64,000 nt of DNA from Mesorhizobium sp. ES1-4 (lineage in GTDB: Bacteria > Pseudomonadota > Alphaproteobacteria > Rhizobiales > Rhizobiaceae): contig NZ_JAIUGV010000002.1 in NCBI RefSeq assembly GCF_020164745.1, forward strand, positions 423,081 to 487,080, read 5' to 3'. The notes beneath the pieces are model-generated. The model did no database searches. It was not told the origin of the DNA and saw only the letters and a list, made by a program, of their open reading frames with translations. Below are positions 17,363 through 26,736 of this stretch, piece after piece. Each line of letters opens with the position of its first letter. The first letter of the stretch is position 1. The position numbers were made by a program, and so were the translations under genes.

Positions 17363-18270
17363 CCGCGCAATCGACCGACATCGCCACCTACAACTTCGCC
17401 TATCTCGACGAGCAGACCAAGCGGATGATCCGCCGCGCCATCCTCAAGGGCATCGCCATTCCCGGCTATCAGGTGCCGTTCGCCTCGCGCGAAATGCCGA
17501 TGCCTTACGGCTGGGGCACCGGCGGCGTCCAGGTGACCGCTTCGATCATCGGCCCCGACGATGTCCTGAAGGTCATCGACCAGGGCGCCGACGACACCAC
17601 AAACGCGGTCTCGATCCGCGCCTTCTTCAAGAAGGTCGCCAATGTCGCCGTCACCACCGAGACGGCGAAGGCGACCATCATCCAGACCCGCCACCGCATC
17701 CCCGAGCATCCGCTGACCGCCGGCCAGGTGCTTGTCTATCAGGTGCCGATCCCCGAACCCCTGCGCTTCCTCGAGCCGCGCGAGACCGAAACGCGCAAAA
17801 TGCACGCGCTGGAAGAATATGGCCTCATGCATGTCAAGCTCTACGAGGACATCGCCAAGCATGGCCGCATCGCCACCACCTATGCCTATCCGGTCAAGGT
17901 CGAGGGCCGTTATGTGATGGACCCCTCGCCGACGCCGAAATTCGACAACCCGAAAATGCACCGTTCGCCGGCCCTGCAGTTGTTTGGCGCCGGCCGCGAA
18001 AAGCGCATCTACGCCGTGCCGCCCTTCACCGACGTCGTCAGCCTCGACTTCGAGGATCATCCGTTCGAGATACAGACCTTCGACCAGCCCTGCGCGCTGT
18101 GCGGAGCCGAGAACGTCTATCTCGACGAGGTCATCCTCGACGACCATGGCGGCCACATGTTCGTCTGCTCCGACACCGATTACTGCGAGAAGCGGCGCGA
18201 AGAAGGCCATCGCGGCCATCTTGCCCCCGAAACCGATCTTGCTTCCGAAAAATTGGAGCCGGCACAATGA
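17359..18270 (+). CDS. phnJ: C-P lyase PhnJ, radical-SAM catalytic subunit
   Basis: A 303-residue subunit that cleaves the carbon-phosphorus bond by radical chemistry. Four cysteines sit at C245, C248, C270 and C276, giving the spacing C-x2-C-x21-C-x5-C, the same as the E. coli PhnJ set holding the 4Fe-4S cluster plus the catalytic cysteine. The enzyme should therefore be active. It overlaps phnI and phnK by ATGA-type junctions, consistent with stoichiometric complex assembly. Confidence 0.96.
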   Translation: MTAQSTDIATYNFAYLDEQTKRMIRRAILKGIAIPGYQVPFASREMPMPYGWGTGGVQVTASIIGPDDVLKVIDQGADDTTNAVSIRAFFKKVANVAVTTETAKATIIQTRHRIPEHPLTAGQVLVYQVPIPEPLRFLEPRETETRKMHALEEYGLMHVKLYEDIAKHGRIATTYAYPVKVEGRYVMDPSPTPKFDNPKMHRSPALQLFGAGREKRIYAVPPFTDVVSLDFEDHPFEIQTFDQPCALCGAENVYLDEVILDDHGGHMFVCSDTDYCEKRREEGHRGHLAPETDLASEKLEPAQ

Positions 18271-19043
18271 CCGACGAACCGCTGCTGCGCGTCTCGGCGC
18301 TCTCCAAATTCTACGGCTCGCGCGTTGGCTGCGACAATGTCAGCTTCGATCTGTGGCCGGGCGAGGTTCTGGCGGTCGTCGGCGAGTCCGGTTCCGGCAA
18401 GACGACGCTGCTCAACTGCCTGTCGACGCGGCTTTTGCCCTCCTCCGGCACCGCCAGCTACCGCATGCGCGACGGCCAGTTCCGCGAACTCTACCGCATG
18501 AGCGAAGCCGAGCGCCGCTTCCTGATGCGCACCGACTGGGGCTTTGTCCATCAGAACCCGGCGGACGGCCTGCGCATGACGGTTTCGGCCGGCGCCAATG
18601 TCGGCGAACGGCTGATGGCCGTCGGCGACCGCCACTACGGCAAGATCCGCGCCACGGCTGTCGACTGGTTGTCGCGCGTCGAGATCGAGCAGGACCGCAT
18701 CGACGACGAACCCCGCGCCTTTTCCGGTGGCATGCGCCAGCGCCTGCAGATCGCCCGCAATCTCGTCACCGGACCGCGCCTGGTGTTCATGGATGAGCCG
18801 ACCGGCGGCCTCGATGTCTCGGTGCAGGCGCGCCTGCTCGATCTCTTGCGTGGCCTTGTCACCGATCTTGGCCTTGCCGCCATCGTCGTCACCCACGACC
18901 TCGCCGTGGCGCGTCTTCTGTCGCAGCGCATGATGGTGATGAAGGACGGCCGCGTCGTCGAAAGCGGCCTCACCGACCGCGTGCTGGACGACCCCCGCGC
19001 GCCCTACACGCAATTGCTCGTCTCTTCCATTTTGCAGGTGTAA
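18267..19043 (+). CDS. phnK: C-P lyase ABC-type protein PhnK
   Basis: A 258-residue ABC-fold ATPase that docks on the PhnGHIJ core rather than on a membrane permease. Walker A GESGSGKTT lies at 39-47, the signature is FSGGMRQRLQIARNL, and Walker B ends FMDEPTGGLDVS. It resembles oligopeptide ABC ATPases, as PhnK proteins do. It overlaps phnJ by four bases and is followed by phnL after two. Confidence 0.94.
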   Translation: MTDEPLLRVSALSKFYGSRVGCDNVSFDLWPGEVLAVVGESGSGKTTLLNCLSTRLLPSSGTASYRMRDGQFRELYRMSEAERRFLMRTDWGFVHQNPADGLRMTVSAGANVGERLMAVGDRHYGKIRATAVDWLSRVEIEQDRIDDEPRAFSGGMRQRLQIARNLVTGPRLVFMDEPTGGLDVSVQARLLDLLRGLVTDLGLAAIVVTHDLAVARLLSQRMMVMKDGRVVESGLTDRVLDDPRAPYTQLLVSSILQV

Positions 19044-19045
19044 CG

Positions 19046-19753
19046 ATGCCGACCCCACTCGTTGTCTCCGACGTCGCCAAAAGCTTCACCATGCATCTGC
19101 GCGACGGCATCAAATTGCCTGTCGTCGCCGGCGTCTCGTTCTCGATCAAGACCGGTGAATGCACGGTTCTCGGCGGCCCCTCCGGGGCCGGCAAGAGCTC
19201 GATCCTGAAGATGCTCTACGGCAACTACGCCGTCGACGAAGGGCAGATCATCGTCACGCACCAGGACGGGCTGATCGATCTCGCCCGTGCCAGCCCGCGC
19301 ACCGTGCTTTCCGTTCGCCGGCAGACGATCGGCTATGTGAGCCAGTTCCTGCGCACCGTGCCGCGGGTTTCAGCTCTCGATGTCGTCGCCGAACCGCTGG
19401 TCGAACGCGGCGAGGAGCGCGAGGCAGCCCGCGCCAAGGCCCGCGCCTTGCTGGCCCAGCTCAACCTGCCGGAAAAACTCTGGATGCTGCCTCCGGCAAC
19501 CTTCTCCGGCGGCGAGCAGCAGCGCGTCAACATCGCGCGCGGCTTCATCACGGAACATCCGATCCTGCTGCTCGACGAACCGACTGCCTCGCTCGACGCC
19601 ACCAATCGCGACGTGGTGATCGAACTCATTGCCGCCAAGAAGCGGGCGGGCGTCGCCTTGCTCGGCATCTTCCACGACCACGATGTGCGCGAGGCGGTGG
19701 CCGACCGCATCGTCGACGTCACCGCCTTCGCGCCTGGAAAACTCGCCGCATGA
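19046..19753 (+). CDS. phnL: C-P lyase ABC-type protein PhnL
   Basis: A 235-residue ABC-fold ATPase needed for the first, nucleosidase-linked step of phosphonate breakdown. Walker A is [10 protein letters not shown] (about 43-52), the signature [15 protein letters not shown], and Walker [13 protein letters not shown]. The start ATG lies two bases after phnK stops, and the end overlaps the acyltransferase gene by four bases. Confidence 0.94.
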   Translation: MPTPLVVSDVAKSFTMHLRDGIKLPVVAGVSFSIKTGECTVLGGPSGAGKSSILKMLYGNYAVDEGQIIVTHQDGLIDLARASPRTVLSVRRQTIGYVSQFLRTVPRVSALDVVAEPLVERGEEREAARAKARALLAQLNLPEKLWMLPPATFSGGEQQRVNIARGFITEHPILLLDEPTASLDATNRDVVIELIAAKKRAGVALLGIFHDHDVREAVADRIVDVTAFAPGKLAA

Positions 19754-20367
19754 GCAGGAAACTGTCGGAGACACCGCTGGTCCACCCGACTGCGGAGGTC
19801 CACAACTCGACGCTCGGCCGCTGGACCGAGATCGCCGACCGCAGCCGGGTCTCGGAAAGCGAACTCGGCGACTATTCCTACATGATGCAGGACTGCGCCG
19901 TCTGGTGCGCGACGATCGGCAAGTTCGCCAACATCGCGGCCAGCGTGCGCCTCAACGCCACCAACCACCCGACCTGGCGGCCGACACTGCATCATTTCAC
20001 CTATCGCGCGTCGGACTATTGGGACGACGCCGAGCATGAGAGCGAATTCTTCGCTGAGCGCCGCGCCAAGCGCGTCACCATCGGCCACGACACCTGGCTC
20101 GGCCACGGCTCGACCGTTCTGCCCGGCGTCAGCGTTGGAGATGGCGCCGTCGTCGGCGCCGGCGCTGTGGTCTCCAGGGATGTCGCGCCCTACACCATCG
20201 TCGCCGGCGTGCCGGCCAGACCGATCCGCGAGCGCTTCGACCGCCGCACCGCGGAACGCTACCAGGCACTTGCCTGGTGGGACTGGGACCATGCGAGGCT
20301 ACGCATCGCGCTCGACGACTTTCGCGAGTTGTCGGCCCCGGCGTTCCTGGAGAAGTACGAGGGATAG
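19750..20367 (+). CDS. Left-handed beta-helix acyltransferase of the phn operon
   Basis: A 205-residue hexapeptide-repeat transferase of the DapH/XAT (chloramphenicol-acetyltransferase-like) type. Isoleucine- and valine-rich hexapeptides run from about residue 10 to 165, with [33 protein letters not shown] as the classic coil region. It follows phnL directly with an ATGA overlap, so it belongs to the C-P lyase transcript. Genes of this class occur in other phn operons and may acetylate an aminophosphonate, in the way unrelated PhnO does. The substrate here is inferred. Confidence 0.82.
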   Translation: MSRKLSETPLVHPTAEVHNSTLGRWTEIADRSRVSESELGDYSYMMQDCAVWCATIGKFANIAASVRLNATNHPTWRPTLHHFTYRASDYWDDAEHESEFFAERRAKRVTIGHDTWLGHGSTVLPGVSVGDGAVVGAGAVVSRDVAPYTIVAGVPARPIRERFDRRTAERYQALAWWDWDHARLRIALDDFRELSAPAFLEKYEG

Positions 20368-20506
20368 GGCAATTCGAGGAAAAAGTGGTCCGTTCGCAGC
20401 TGCGTCAGGCAAGGAGACATGGCTCTCACATTGCCGTCATGGGGCAGGCCTGTTCATATCCCTGACACACGATTCGGACAGGACGCCATCTCCCAAGGAG
20501 ATCGCC

Positions 20507-21217
20507 ATGCTCGACACAGTCAGACCCTCGCTCACAGGATTCTTTGCCGGCTTCAATCCGGCACCGTCGGCGCATCTCGGCACCCGCTACGACGCGTCAG
20601 GCAACTTTCTCCTGGAGCCCGGCAACACGGTCGTCAGCCATCTGGTCGGCGGCTCGCCATCCGAAGCCGTGGTGCTCGCCGTGCGCGACCGGATGATGGC
20701 GATGCCGGACGCCGACCGCCTCGCCTTCACGCCCGTCTCCAGCCTGCACATGACACTGTTCCAGGGCATCATCGAATATCGCCGCCGTTTGCCTTACTGG
20801 CCGCGGGACGTACCGCTCGACACCAGCATCGACGCCATGACCCGCCTCTATCTGGAACGGCTGAAAGGTTTCCAGGGCGCCGGCCCGTTCAACATCAAGG
20901 TGGTCGAGATCGTGCCGAGCGGTCTCACCGTTGCCGGCGCGACGGACGAGGATGTGCGCATCATGCGCCAATGGCGTGACGCGCTCGCGGTGCCGTTCGG
21001 CTACCGGCATCCCGATCACGACGCGTACGTCTTCCACATCACCTTCGCCTATCAGGTCCAGCGCCTTGCGGATGATCGGGCCGCCGCATGGCAGACATTG
21101 TCTGATGATTGCCTGGCGCTTTTCGCACGCCAGGCGCCGGTGATCGAGATCAAGCCCCCCGCCTTCTGTGCCTTCCGCGACATGAAGCATTTCGAGGAGT
21201 TGCTTGTGCTCGGCTAA
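20507..21217 (+). CDS. 2H-phosphoesterase-like protein (DUF1868 type)
   Basis: A 236-residue protein with two HxT motifs, H81-M-T83 (HMTLFQG) and H177-I-T179 (HITFAYQ), the paired signature of 2H phosphoesterases. The overall pattern fits the DUF1868 family, whose reaction is unknown to me. The start is fixed by AAGGAG seven bases before the ATG. It lies between the C-P lyase genes and phnCDEE on the same strand, with about 140 bp before it. 2H proteins of another family (DUF1045) are known in phn clusters, so hydrolysis of a cyclic ribose phosphate is an attractive but unproven role. Confidence 0.7.
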   Translation: MLDTVRPSLTGFFAGFNPAPSAHLGTRYDASGNFLLEPGNTVVSHLVGGSPSEAVVLAVRDRMMAMPDADRLAFTPVSSLHMTLFQGIIEYRRRLPYWPRDVPLDTSIDAMTRLYLERLKGFQGAGPFNIKVVEIVPSGLTVAGATDEDVRIMRQWRDALAVPFGYRHPDHDAYVFHITFAYQVQRLADDRAAAWQTLSDDCLALFARQAPVIEIKPPAFCAFRDMKHFEELLVLG

Positions 21218-21251
21218 GGGCCCGCAAGGTGCCAGTCTCCACGCCTGTGGA

Positions 21252-21291
21252 GCGTAACAAAACTGACATGGTGGCGACATGGCAGGTTCAT
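21252..21291 (+). promoter_or_regulatory. Tandem Pho-box-like array upstream of phnC
   Basis: Heptamers at exact 11-bp spacing: GCGTAAC (21252), CTGACAT (21263), GCGACAT (21274) and GGTTCAT (21285). They follow the CTGTCAT-N4 PhoB pattern with some degeneracy; the second and third are closest. It lies 55-94 bp before the phnC ATG and would give the transporter its own phosphate-starvation promoter. Confidence 0.55.
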
Positions 21292-21345
21292 GTGATTGCG
21301 TTAGCGAGAGCCCTGACGATCAATAGGTCCGCACTGGAACCTGCA

Positions 21346-22203
21346 ATGCCAGAAGCCTCTGCCACGCTCGAAATTCGCGGTATCAGCCGACGATTTGGCA
21401 AGAATACCGCCGTCAGCGACGTCAACATCTCGATCCCGCAGGGTCAGATGGTCGGCGTCATCGGCCGTTCGGGTGCCGGCAAATCCACTCTTCTTCGCAT
21501 GATCAACCGTCTTGTCGATCCGAGCCAGGGGTCGATTTTTTTCGACGGCGCCGAGGTCTCCGCGCTCCGCGGTTCGCCGCTGCGGCGCTGGCAGCGGGAC
21601 TGCGCCATGATTTTCCAGCAGTTCAACCTGGTGCCGCGCCTTGACGTGCTGACCAACGTGCTGCTCGGCAAATTGAACCACCGTTCGACCCTGTCCAATC
21701 TTCTGGGCATGTTCTCGCGCGCCGAATGCGCCGAAGCGGTCGCGGCGCTGGAGCGGCTCGACATCGCGCGTACGGCCCTTCAGCCTGCCGGCACGCTGTC
21801 GGGCGGACAGCAGCAGCGCGTCGCGATAGCCCGCGCCATGATGCAGCAGCCCAAGGTGATCCTTGCCGACGAGCCGATCGCCTCGCTCGACCCGCTCAAC
21901 GCCAAGGTGGTGATGGACTCGCTGCAGGACATCAACCTGCGCGAAGGCATAACCGTCGTCACAAACCTGCACACGCTCGATACCGCCCGCGCCTACTGCA
22001 GCCGCATCATCGGCATGGCCGCCGGCAAGGTCGTCTTCGACGGTCCCCCGGAAGAGCTCGACCGCGACGCCGTGCGTCTTGTCTATGGCGCTGACAGCAA
22101 TGGCAGCGAAATCTCCGAGGCCATCACCTCGACCAGCGTTGCCTACAAACAAAAGATTGCCACATCCGCCGGACCGCTCGAACCCGCTTTCCCGGGATAC
22201 TGA
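21346..22203 (+). CDS. phnC: Phosphonate ABC transporter ATP-binding protein PhnC
   Basis: A 285-residue import ATPase. Walker [10 protein letters not shown] is at 40-48, the signature is [15 protein letters not shown], and Walker B is [12 protein letters not shown], a form typical of PhnC. The start giving [12 protein letters not shown] is chosen because sequence further upstream is out-of-frame DNA from the 2H gene and the promoter. The C-terminus is about 30 residues longer than usual. It begins the phnCDEE transport unit downstream of a Pho-box-like array. Confidence 0.93.
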   Translation: MPEASATLEIRGISRRFGKNTAVSDVNISIPQGQMVGVIGRSGAGKSTLLRMINRLVDPSQGSIFFDGAEVSALRGSPLRRWQRDCAMIFQQFNLVPRLDVLTNVLLGKLNHRSTLSNLLGMFSRAECAEAVAALERLDIARTALQPAGTLSGGQQQRVAIARAMMQQPKVILADEPIASLDPLNAKVVMDSLQDINLREGITVVTNLHTLDTARAYCSRIIGMAAGKVVFDGPPEELDRDAVRLVYGADSNGSEISEAITSTSVAYKQKIATSAGPLEPAFPGY

Positions 22204-22254
22204 GCCCAATATCCCGAAAAAGTGGAATTTCGCTTCTCGGGAAAGATCATGGGC
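22204..22254. repeat. Degenerate copy of the rhizobial palindromic repeat
   Basis: Imperfect palindrome with GCCCA...TCCCGA on the left and TCGGGA...TGGGC on the right, and an internal AAAAGTGG. It resembles the first unit of the repeat at 1199-1247. It lies between phnC and phnD. Confidence 0.45.
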
Positions 22255-22352
22255 CAAGAAAAGCCGTACTGGATCGTCCGCCCGCGTCAAGGGCACCGTC
22301 AAGATCAAGAACGCTGCCGGCGCGGGGCCGGAACCTACAGGAGAGATGTCAT

Positions 22353-23261
22353 ATGTTCAGGAAAATGATTTTTGGCGCCGTTTCGGTGCTCGCGATGGCC
22401 ACCAGCATGGCCCATGCCGCCGACATGAAAGAATTCCGCGTCGGCATTCTCGGCGGTGAGAACGAGGCCGACCGCCTGCGCAACTACCAGTGCCTGGCCG
22501 ACCACCTGAAGACCGAGTTCGGCTTCGAGAAGGTCTCGCTGTTCCCCGCCGCCGACTATGATGGCGTGATCCAGGGCCTGCTCGGCGGCACGCTCGACTT
22601 CGCCGAGCTCGGCGCTTCCGGCTATGCCAGCGTCTACATCAAGGACCCGAAGGCCGTCACACCGATCCTCACCACCCAGCAGACCGACGGCGCTACCGGC
22701 TACTACTCGATCGGCATGGCGCTGAAGTCCTCGGGCATCAAGGACATCATGTCGGCCAAGGGCAAGAAACTCGGCTACGCCGACCCGGATTCGACCTCGG
22801 GCTACCTGATCCCGCTGACGCAGATTCCAAAGACCACCGGCATGACGAACGACAAGTTCTTCGCTTCGACCCAGTTCAACGGCGGCCACGAGAACAACAT
22901 GCTCGCCGTGCGCGACGGCAAGGTCGATGTCGCGGTGGACGATTCCTCGGGCATCGGCGACTTCAAGAACGGCTACTCCTCCGGCACCTTCCACAAGGAA
23001 GTCGCCAAGGGCGCCGTCGACCCTAACGACTTTGTGGAAGTCTGGCGCTCGGGCCTGATCCCGAACGGCCCGCTGGTCGTGCGCACTGCGATCGGCGACG
23101 ACATGACCGCAAAGCTCACGGCGTTCTTCACCGATCTGCCCAAGAAGGACAAAGCTTGCTTCGAAGGCGTCGAAGGCGGCGATTTCACCGGCTACGTTCC
23201 GGTGAAGCCGGACTTCTACAGCGTCATCGTCGAAGCCCGTAAGGCGGCCATCGGCGGCTAA
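22353..23261 (+). CDS. phnD: Phosphonate ABC transporter substrate-binding protein PhnD
   Basis: A 302-residue exported protein that captures phosphonates or phosphate esters in the periplasm. Signal peptide MFRKMIFGAVSVLAMATSMAHA, mature start ADMKEFRVGILGG. Typical PhnD stretches are present: LGGTLDFAELG, YADPDSTSGYL, FNGGHENNMLAVRDGKVDVAVDD. An AGGAGAG ribosome site precedes the ATG. A strong hairpin follows the stop, before phnE. Confidence 0.94.
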   Translation: MFRKMIFGAVSVLAMATSMAHAADMKEFRVGILGGENEADRLRNYQCLADHLKTEFGFEKVSLFPAADYDGVIQGLLGGTLDFAELGASGYASVYIKDPKAVTPILTTQQTDGATGYYSIGMALKSSGIKDIMSAKGKKLGYADPDSTSGYLIPLTQIPKTTGMTNDKFFASTQFNGGHENNMLAVRDGKVDVAVDDSSGIGDFKNGYSSGTFHKEVAKGAVDPNDFVEVWRSGLIPNGPLVVRTAIGDDMTAKLTAFFTDLPKKDKACFEGVEGGDFTGYVPVKPDFYSVIVEARKAAIGG

Positions 23262-23273
23262 TGGCGAGATTGG

Positions 23274-23304
23274 AAAGGGCGGCGTTGAAATGACGCCGCC
23301 CTTT
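23274..23304 (+). terminator. Strong hairpin between phnD and phnE
   Basis: Perfect 12-bp stem AAAGGGCGGCGT / ACGCCGCCCTTT with a 7-nt loop, followed by CTGTTTGT. It resembles an intrinsic terminator but lies inside the transport operon, so partial termination or mRNA stabilisation of the phnCD part is likely. Confidence 0.6.
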
Positions 23305-23318
23305 CTGTTTGTCCGATC

Positions 23319-24275
23319 ATGACCCTTTCCGTTCCCGCCCCTTCCGGCACGCCGCACACGGTGGCCGACGCCTGGCGGCGCCAGACATCGCTGCGCCGCC
23401 TCTATACGGTGCTCGGCGTTGGATTGCTGCTGGCCGCCATGTTCGGCAGCATGTGGTTCGCCGACGAAGCCAATGCCGGGCATTTCTTCGACCGGCTCCC
23501 CCACCTTCTGGATTTCCTGAGCTGGCTCGTTCCCAAGGACTGGAACGACGTCTGGCGGGCACTATTCGACATCGCCTCGCCCCATGACACCGGCACACAG
23601 GAATTCAACTTCCCACTCGGTCGCGTCTATGTCTGGGGCGCCTTTTATGTCCCCGAATATTTCGAGCTGATGCTGATCACGGTGAATGTGGCGCTGGTCT
23701 CGACCTTCGTCGGGTTCATCTTCGCAGTGCCGTTCTCTTTCATCGCCGCGCGCAACCTGACGCCGCATCCGGCGCTGAGGCTCCTCGTCAAGCGCTTCAT
23801 GGAACTGCTGCGCGCCTTTCCCGAGATCGTCATCGCCGGCCTGTTCGCGGCCATCGTTTCGATCGGACCGATCGCTGCCATCATCGCCATCGGTCTGCAT
23901 TCCATCGGCGCCCTCGGCAAGCTGTTCTACGAGATCAACGAGAACATCGACATGCGCGCCGAGGAGGGCCTTCGAGCGGTCGGCGCCAACTGGTTCGAGC
24001 GGGTGCGCTTCGCCGACCTCCCGCAGGTATTGCCAAATTTCGTGTCCTACACGCTGCTGCGCGTCGAGATCAATGTCCGTGCGTCGACCATCATTGGCGC
24101 GGTCGGCGGCGGCGGCATCGGCGAGGAACTCAAACTGTCCATTTCGCGCGGTTTCGGCGCCAAGACACTGGCATTGGTGCTGTTGCTGTTCACGACGATC
24201 TTCATCATCGACCAGTTTTCCGCCTGGCTTCGCCGTAAGCTGGTCGGTGAGCAAGCCTTCCTGATGGGAGCATAG
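23319..24275 (+). CDS. phnE: Phosphonate ABC transporter permease PhnE (first)
   Basis: A 318-residue inner-membrane permease. One helix lies near residues 28-48, then a short extracytoplasmic stretch, then a five-helix permease core with the EAA-loop region EGLRAVGANWFERVRFADLPQVLP. The stretch INVRASTIIGAVGGGGIGEEL is typical of PhnE. It is paired with a second, longer PhnE three bases downstream; the two probably form a heterodimer channel, as in phoCDET-type systems. Confidence 0.92.
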   Translation: MTLSVPAPSGTPHTVADAWRRQTSLRRLYTVLGVGLLLAAMFGSMWFADEANAGHFFDRLPHLLDFLSWLVPKDWNDVWRALFDIASPHDTGTQEFNFPLGRVYVWGAFYVPEYFELMLITVNVALVSTFVGFIFAVPFSFIAARNLTPHPALRLLVKRFMELLRAFPEIVIAGLFAAIVSIGPIAAIIAIGLHSIGALGKLFYEINENIDMRAEEGLRAVGANWFERVRFADLPQVLPNFVSYTLLRVEINVRASTIIGAVGGGGIGEELKLSISRGFGAKTLALVLLLFTTIFIIDQFSAWLRRKLVGEQAFLMGA

Positions 24276-24278
24276 ATA

Positions 24279-25646
24279 ATGTCGACAATGACTGCCGACG
24301 AGATGCTGTCGATCGAGGAACGCTACCCACAGGTGTTCCGTCGCCCGGCCTACAAGCGCTACGGCCCGCTGTTCCTGGTCCTGGGAACAATCTTGTATCT
24401 CGTCTATGCCATGTGGTTCTTCAGCCTGCCTCAGGTGCTGAGGGAATCGCACTGGGACCGCCTGCCGCTCTTCCTGACGCAGTGGATCAGCTACGATCTG
24501 CAGCCGGAATTCCGCCTCGACCAACCCGAGATCACGCCGAAATATCCGCGCTTCTCAGCCCTTGGCGATAACCCGAACCCAGACTGGGTCATTAAGAATC
24601 CGGACGGCAGTTTCACCGTGCTGATCGACGGACCTGCGAGATCCGTCACTTTCAACAAGGCGCAAGCGACGATTGTTGCCCACGGGCAGACGGTCCCTGT
24701 CTCGTTGACCAGCGGCAAACCCCTGGTCGAAGGCCAGGTGCCGGACTGGATCACTGCGCATGATGACGAGGTGGTGGCCAGGATGGGCTTCGTCGGCGAG
24801 GTTCGCGTCACCGTCGACCGCGTCAAGGTGCGCAAGCGCTTCCTCGGCTGGGCGAATTTCGTCTTCGACACACGCTCGCCCTTCTTCGGCAAGCCAGCCG
24901 GCGAAGTGATCTCGCTAATCGTGTCGGGCCCCGAACTGAAACCGGGCACCTCGAACCTCGCACTTGCCGGCGACAACATCTGGAACAACGCCCAGTGGCA
25001 GCACGGTGACGTCTGGACCAAGCTGCTGCAGACCATCGTCATGGCGTTTCTCGGCACGCTGCTCGGCGGCATTGTTGCCTTCCCGCTCGCCTTCTTCGCC
25101 GCCCGCAACATCACGCCGAGCGGCGCGCTCGGCCAGGTGCTCAAGCGCTTCTTCGACTTCATGCGCTCCGTCGACATGCTGATCTGGGCGCTGTTCTTCA
25201 CCCGCGCCTTCGGTCCCGGACCCCTGGCCGGCAGCGCGGCGATCTTCTTCACCGAGATCGGCACGCTTGGCAAAACCTATTCCGAGGCGCTGGAGAACAT
25301 CGACGACAAGCCGCGCGAGGGCGTGCTCTCGACCGGCGCCAACGGTCTGCTTGTGCAGCGCTACGGCGTGATGCCCGAAGTGATACCCGTCTTTATCAGC
25401 CAGACGCTCTACCAGTGGGAATCCAACACCCGCGGCGCCACCATCATCGGTGCCGTCGGCGCCGGCGGTATCGGCCTGAAACTGTGGGAAGCGATGCGCA
25501 CCAACTCGAACTGGGCCAACGTCTTTTACATGGTGCTGCTGATCCTGATGGTCGTCTTCATCTTCGACAACATCTCGAACTTCCTGCGCCGCCGGCTGAG
25601 CCGCACGATCCACGACTACAACAGGATCCAGGCCCGGCAGGGTTAG
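24279..25646 (+). CDS. phnE: Phosphonate ABC transporter permease PhnE (second, long form)
   Basis: A 455-residue PhnE with one N-terminal membrane helix (about 27-50), then about 190 residues of largely hydrophilic sequence before the permease core (about 245-445). The core has the EAA-region EGVLSTGANGLLVQRYGVMPEVIP and the stretch NTRGATIIGAVGAGGIGLKLWE. The insert should face the periplasm by topology. Long PhnE2/PhoT proteins of this kind exist in rhizobia. It is the last gene of the phosphonate transport unit; no phnM or phnN follows. Confidence 0.9.
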   Translation: MSTMTADEMLSIEERYPQVFRRPAYKRYGPLFLVLGTILYLVYAMWFFSLPQVLRESHWDRLPLFLTQWISYDLQPEFRLDQPEITPKYPRFSALGDNPNPDWVIKNPDGSFTVLIDGPARSVTFNKAQATIVAHGQTVPVSLTSGKPLVEGQVPDWITAHDDEVVARMGFVGEVRVTVDRVKVRKRFLGWANFVFDTRSPFFGKPAGEVISLIVSGPELKPGTSNLALAGDNIWNNAQWQHGDVWTKLLQTIVMAFLGTLLGGIVAFPLAFFAARNITPSGALGQVLKRFFDFMRSVDMLIWALFFTRAFGPGPLAGSAAIFFTEIGTLGKTYSEALENIDDKPREGVLSTGANGLLVQRYGVMPEVIPVFISQTLYQWESNTRGATIIGAVGAGGIGLKLWEAMRTNSNWANVFYMVLLILMVVFIFDNISNFLRRRLSRTIHDYNRIQARQG

Positions 25647-25690
25647 CCGCCGGGCGAGACGATGCGTGCGCCTCTGCGCCAAAGGGTCGA

Positions 25691-25775
25691 CCCCCACTCC
25701 GTCGAGCTTCGCTCGACACCTCTCTCCCGATCGACGGGGGAGAGGTGGCTCGGCGAAGCCGAGACGGAGTGGGGG
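25691..25775. repeat. Multi-stem palindromic repeat (rhizobial mosaic-element type)
   Basis: Outer 13-bp perfect arms CCCCCACTCCGTC / GACGGAGTGGGGG enclose three smaller hairpins, for example GTCGAGC-TTC-GCTCGAC and CTCGGC-GAA-GCCGAG. It occupies the gap between convergent genes and could end transcription from both sides. Confidence 0.75.
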
Positions 25776-25830
25776 AACCACCTTGCAACCGCCGCGAACG
25801 CAAATTGGAAATGGACAAGGCGCAGGGCGG

Positions 25831-26682
25831 CTAAGCCGCCTTCCTCCACCCGTTCTTGATGTGCCTGTAACCGTCCCGATACACAGCCTCCGGCGTCTCG
25901 GAGAAATCGCGCCACACCTTGGTTGCCGCGGCCAGGTCTTTCAGGGAGCGGCCAAAGGCCTCGATCGTCAGCCAGTCGTCATAACCGCTTTTGCGGATGG
26001 CCGAAAATGTCTCCTTCCATGGTATGTTGCCACGCCCCGGCACACCGCGATCGTTCTCCGAAATATGGACATGCACGACATTGCCCCGGTGCCTGGTATA
26101 GGCGCCGATCGGGTCGGCCTCCTCGATGTTGGCATGGAAAGTGTCGTACATCGCCTTGATGTGCGGCCGGTCGATGGCGTCGATATGCTCCGACAGGTCG
26201 GCCATGGTGTTGAGGAGATAGCATTCGAAGCGGTTGAGGGCTTCAAGACCGATGGTGATGCCCTTCTTGCCGGCATGGTCGCCGATGGCGCGTTGCGAAG
26301 AAATGGAGCGCTTTTTCTCGGCGGCCGTCGGTCCGCTGCCGGAAAAAGCGCCGAGCGTCGAATGCAGAGGGCCGCTCAGCGTGCCGGCACCAAGCGCATC
26401 GGCGCAATCGATGGCCCATTTCATGTAATCGACGCCGGTCTTGCGCGTTGCCGCATCGGCCGAGATCAGGTTCATCGCCGGATCGCCCATCGCTGAAACG
26501 GCGGTCCGCTCCAGCCCGATACGGTCGAGCAGTTCGCCCAGCTTCCTGTAGTCGTCCGGCGTGCCGGCGAAGATCGGTATCTCGACCCCGTCGAAGCCGG
26601 TCGCCTTGATGTCGCGAAGCAGCGGTTCGTGCTTCTTCGACACCGCGGTCGTCCACAAGAACATGCACATGCCGATTTTCAT
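25831..26682 (-). CDS. Sugar isomerase/epimerase, TIM barrel (D-tagatose 3-epimerase-like)
   Basis: A 283-residue xylose-isomerase-like TIM-barrel protein. The motif LEALNRFECYLLN and the metal-site region VVHVHISENDRGVPGRG match the D-tagatose/D-psicose 3-epimerase branch, in which two glutamates, an aspartate and a histidine bind the metal. It would interconvert ketoses or act on a keto-sugar intermediate. GGGGAG lies seven bases before the ATG. It is the last gene of a leftward set with a Gfo/Idh/MocA dehydrogenase and another TIM-barrel isomerase. Confidence 0.85.
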   Translation of the reverse strand: MKIGMCMFLWTTAVSKKHEPLLRDIKATGFDGVEIPIFAGTPDDYRKLGELLDRIGLERTAVSAMGDPAMNLISADAATRKTGVDYMKWAIDCADALGAGTLSGPLHSTLGAFSGSGPTAAEKKRSISSQRAIGDHAGKKGITIGLEALNRFECYLLNTMADLSEHIDAIDRPHIKAMYDTFHANIEEADPIGAYTRHRGNVVHVHISENDRGVPGRGNIPWKETFSAIRKSGYDDWLTIEAFGRSLKDLAAATKVWRDFSETPEAVYRDGYRHIKNGWRKAA

Positions 26683-26736
26683 CGACGCTCTCCCCTTTTG
26701 GCGCCCGGCTGGTGGCTCCGCCGGTTTTCGCCACTT

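Noticed and set aside
20368..20506. Possible further copy of the rhizobial palindromic repeat after the acyltransferase gene
   Set aside because: Only an AATTCGAGGAAAAAGTGG-like stretch is present, without the matching second arm.
25647..25830. CRISPR-like repetitive look of the intergenic region
   Set aside because: The repeats are nested palindromes of one mosaic element, not direct repeats with spacers.
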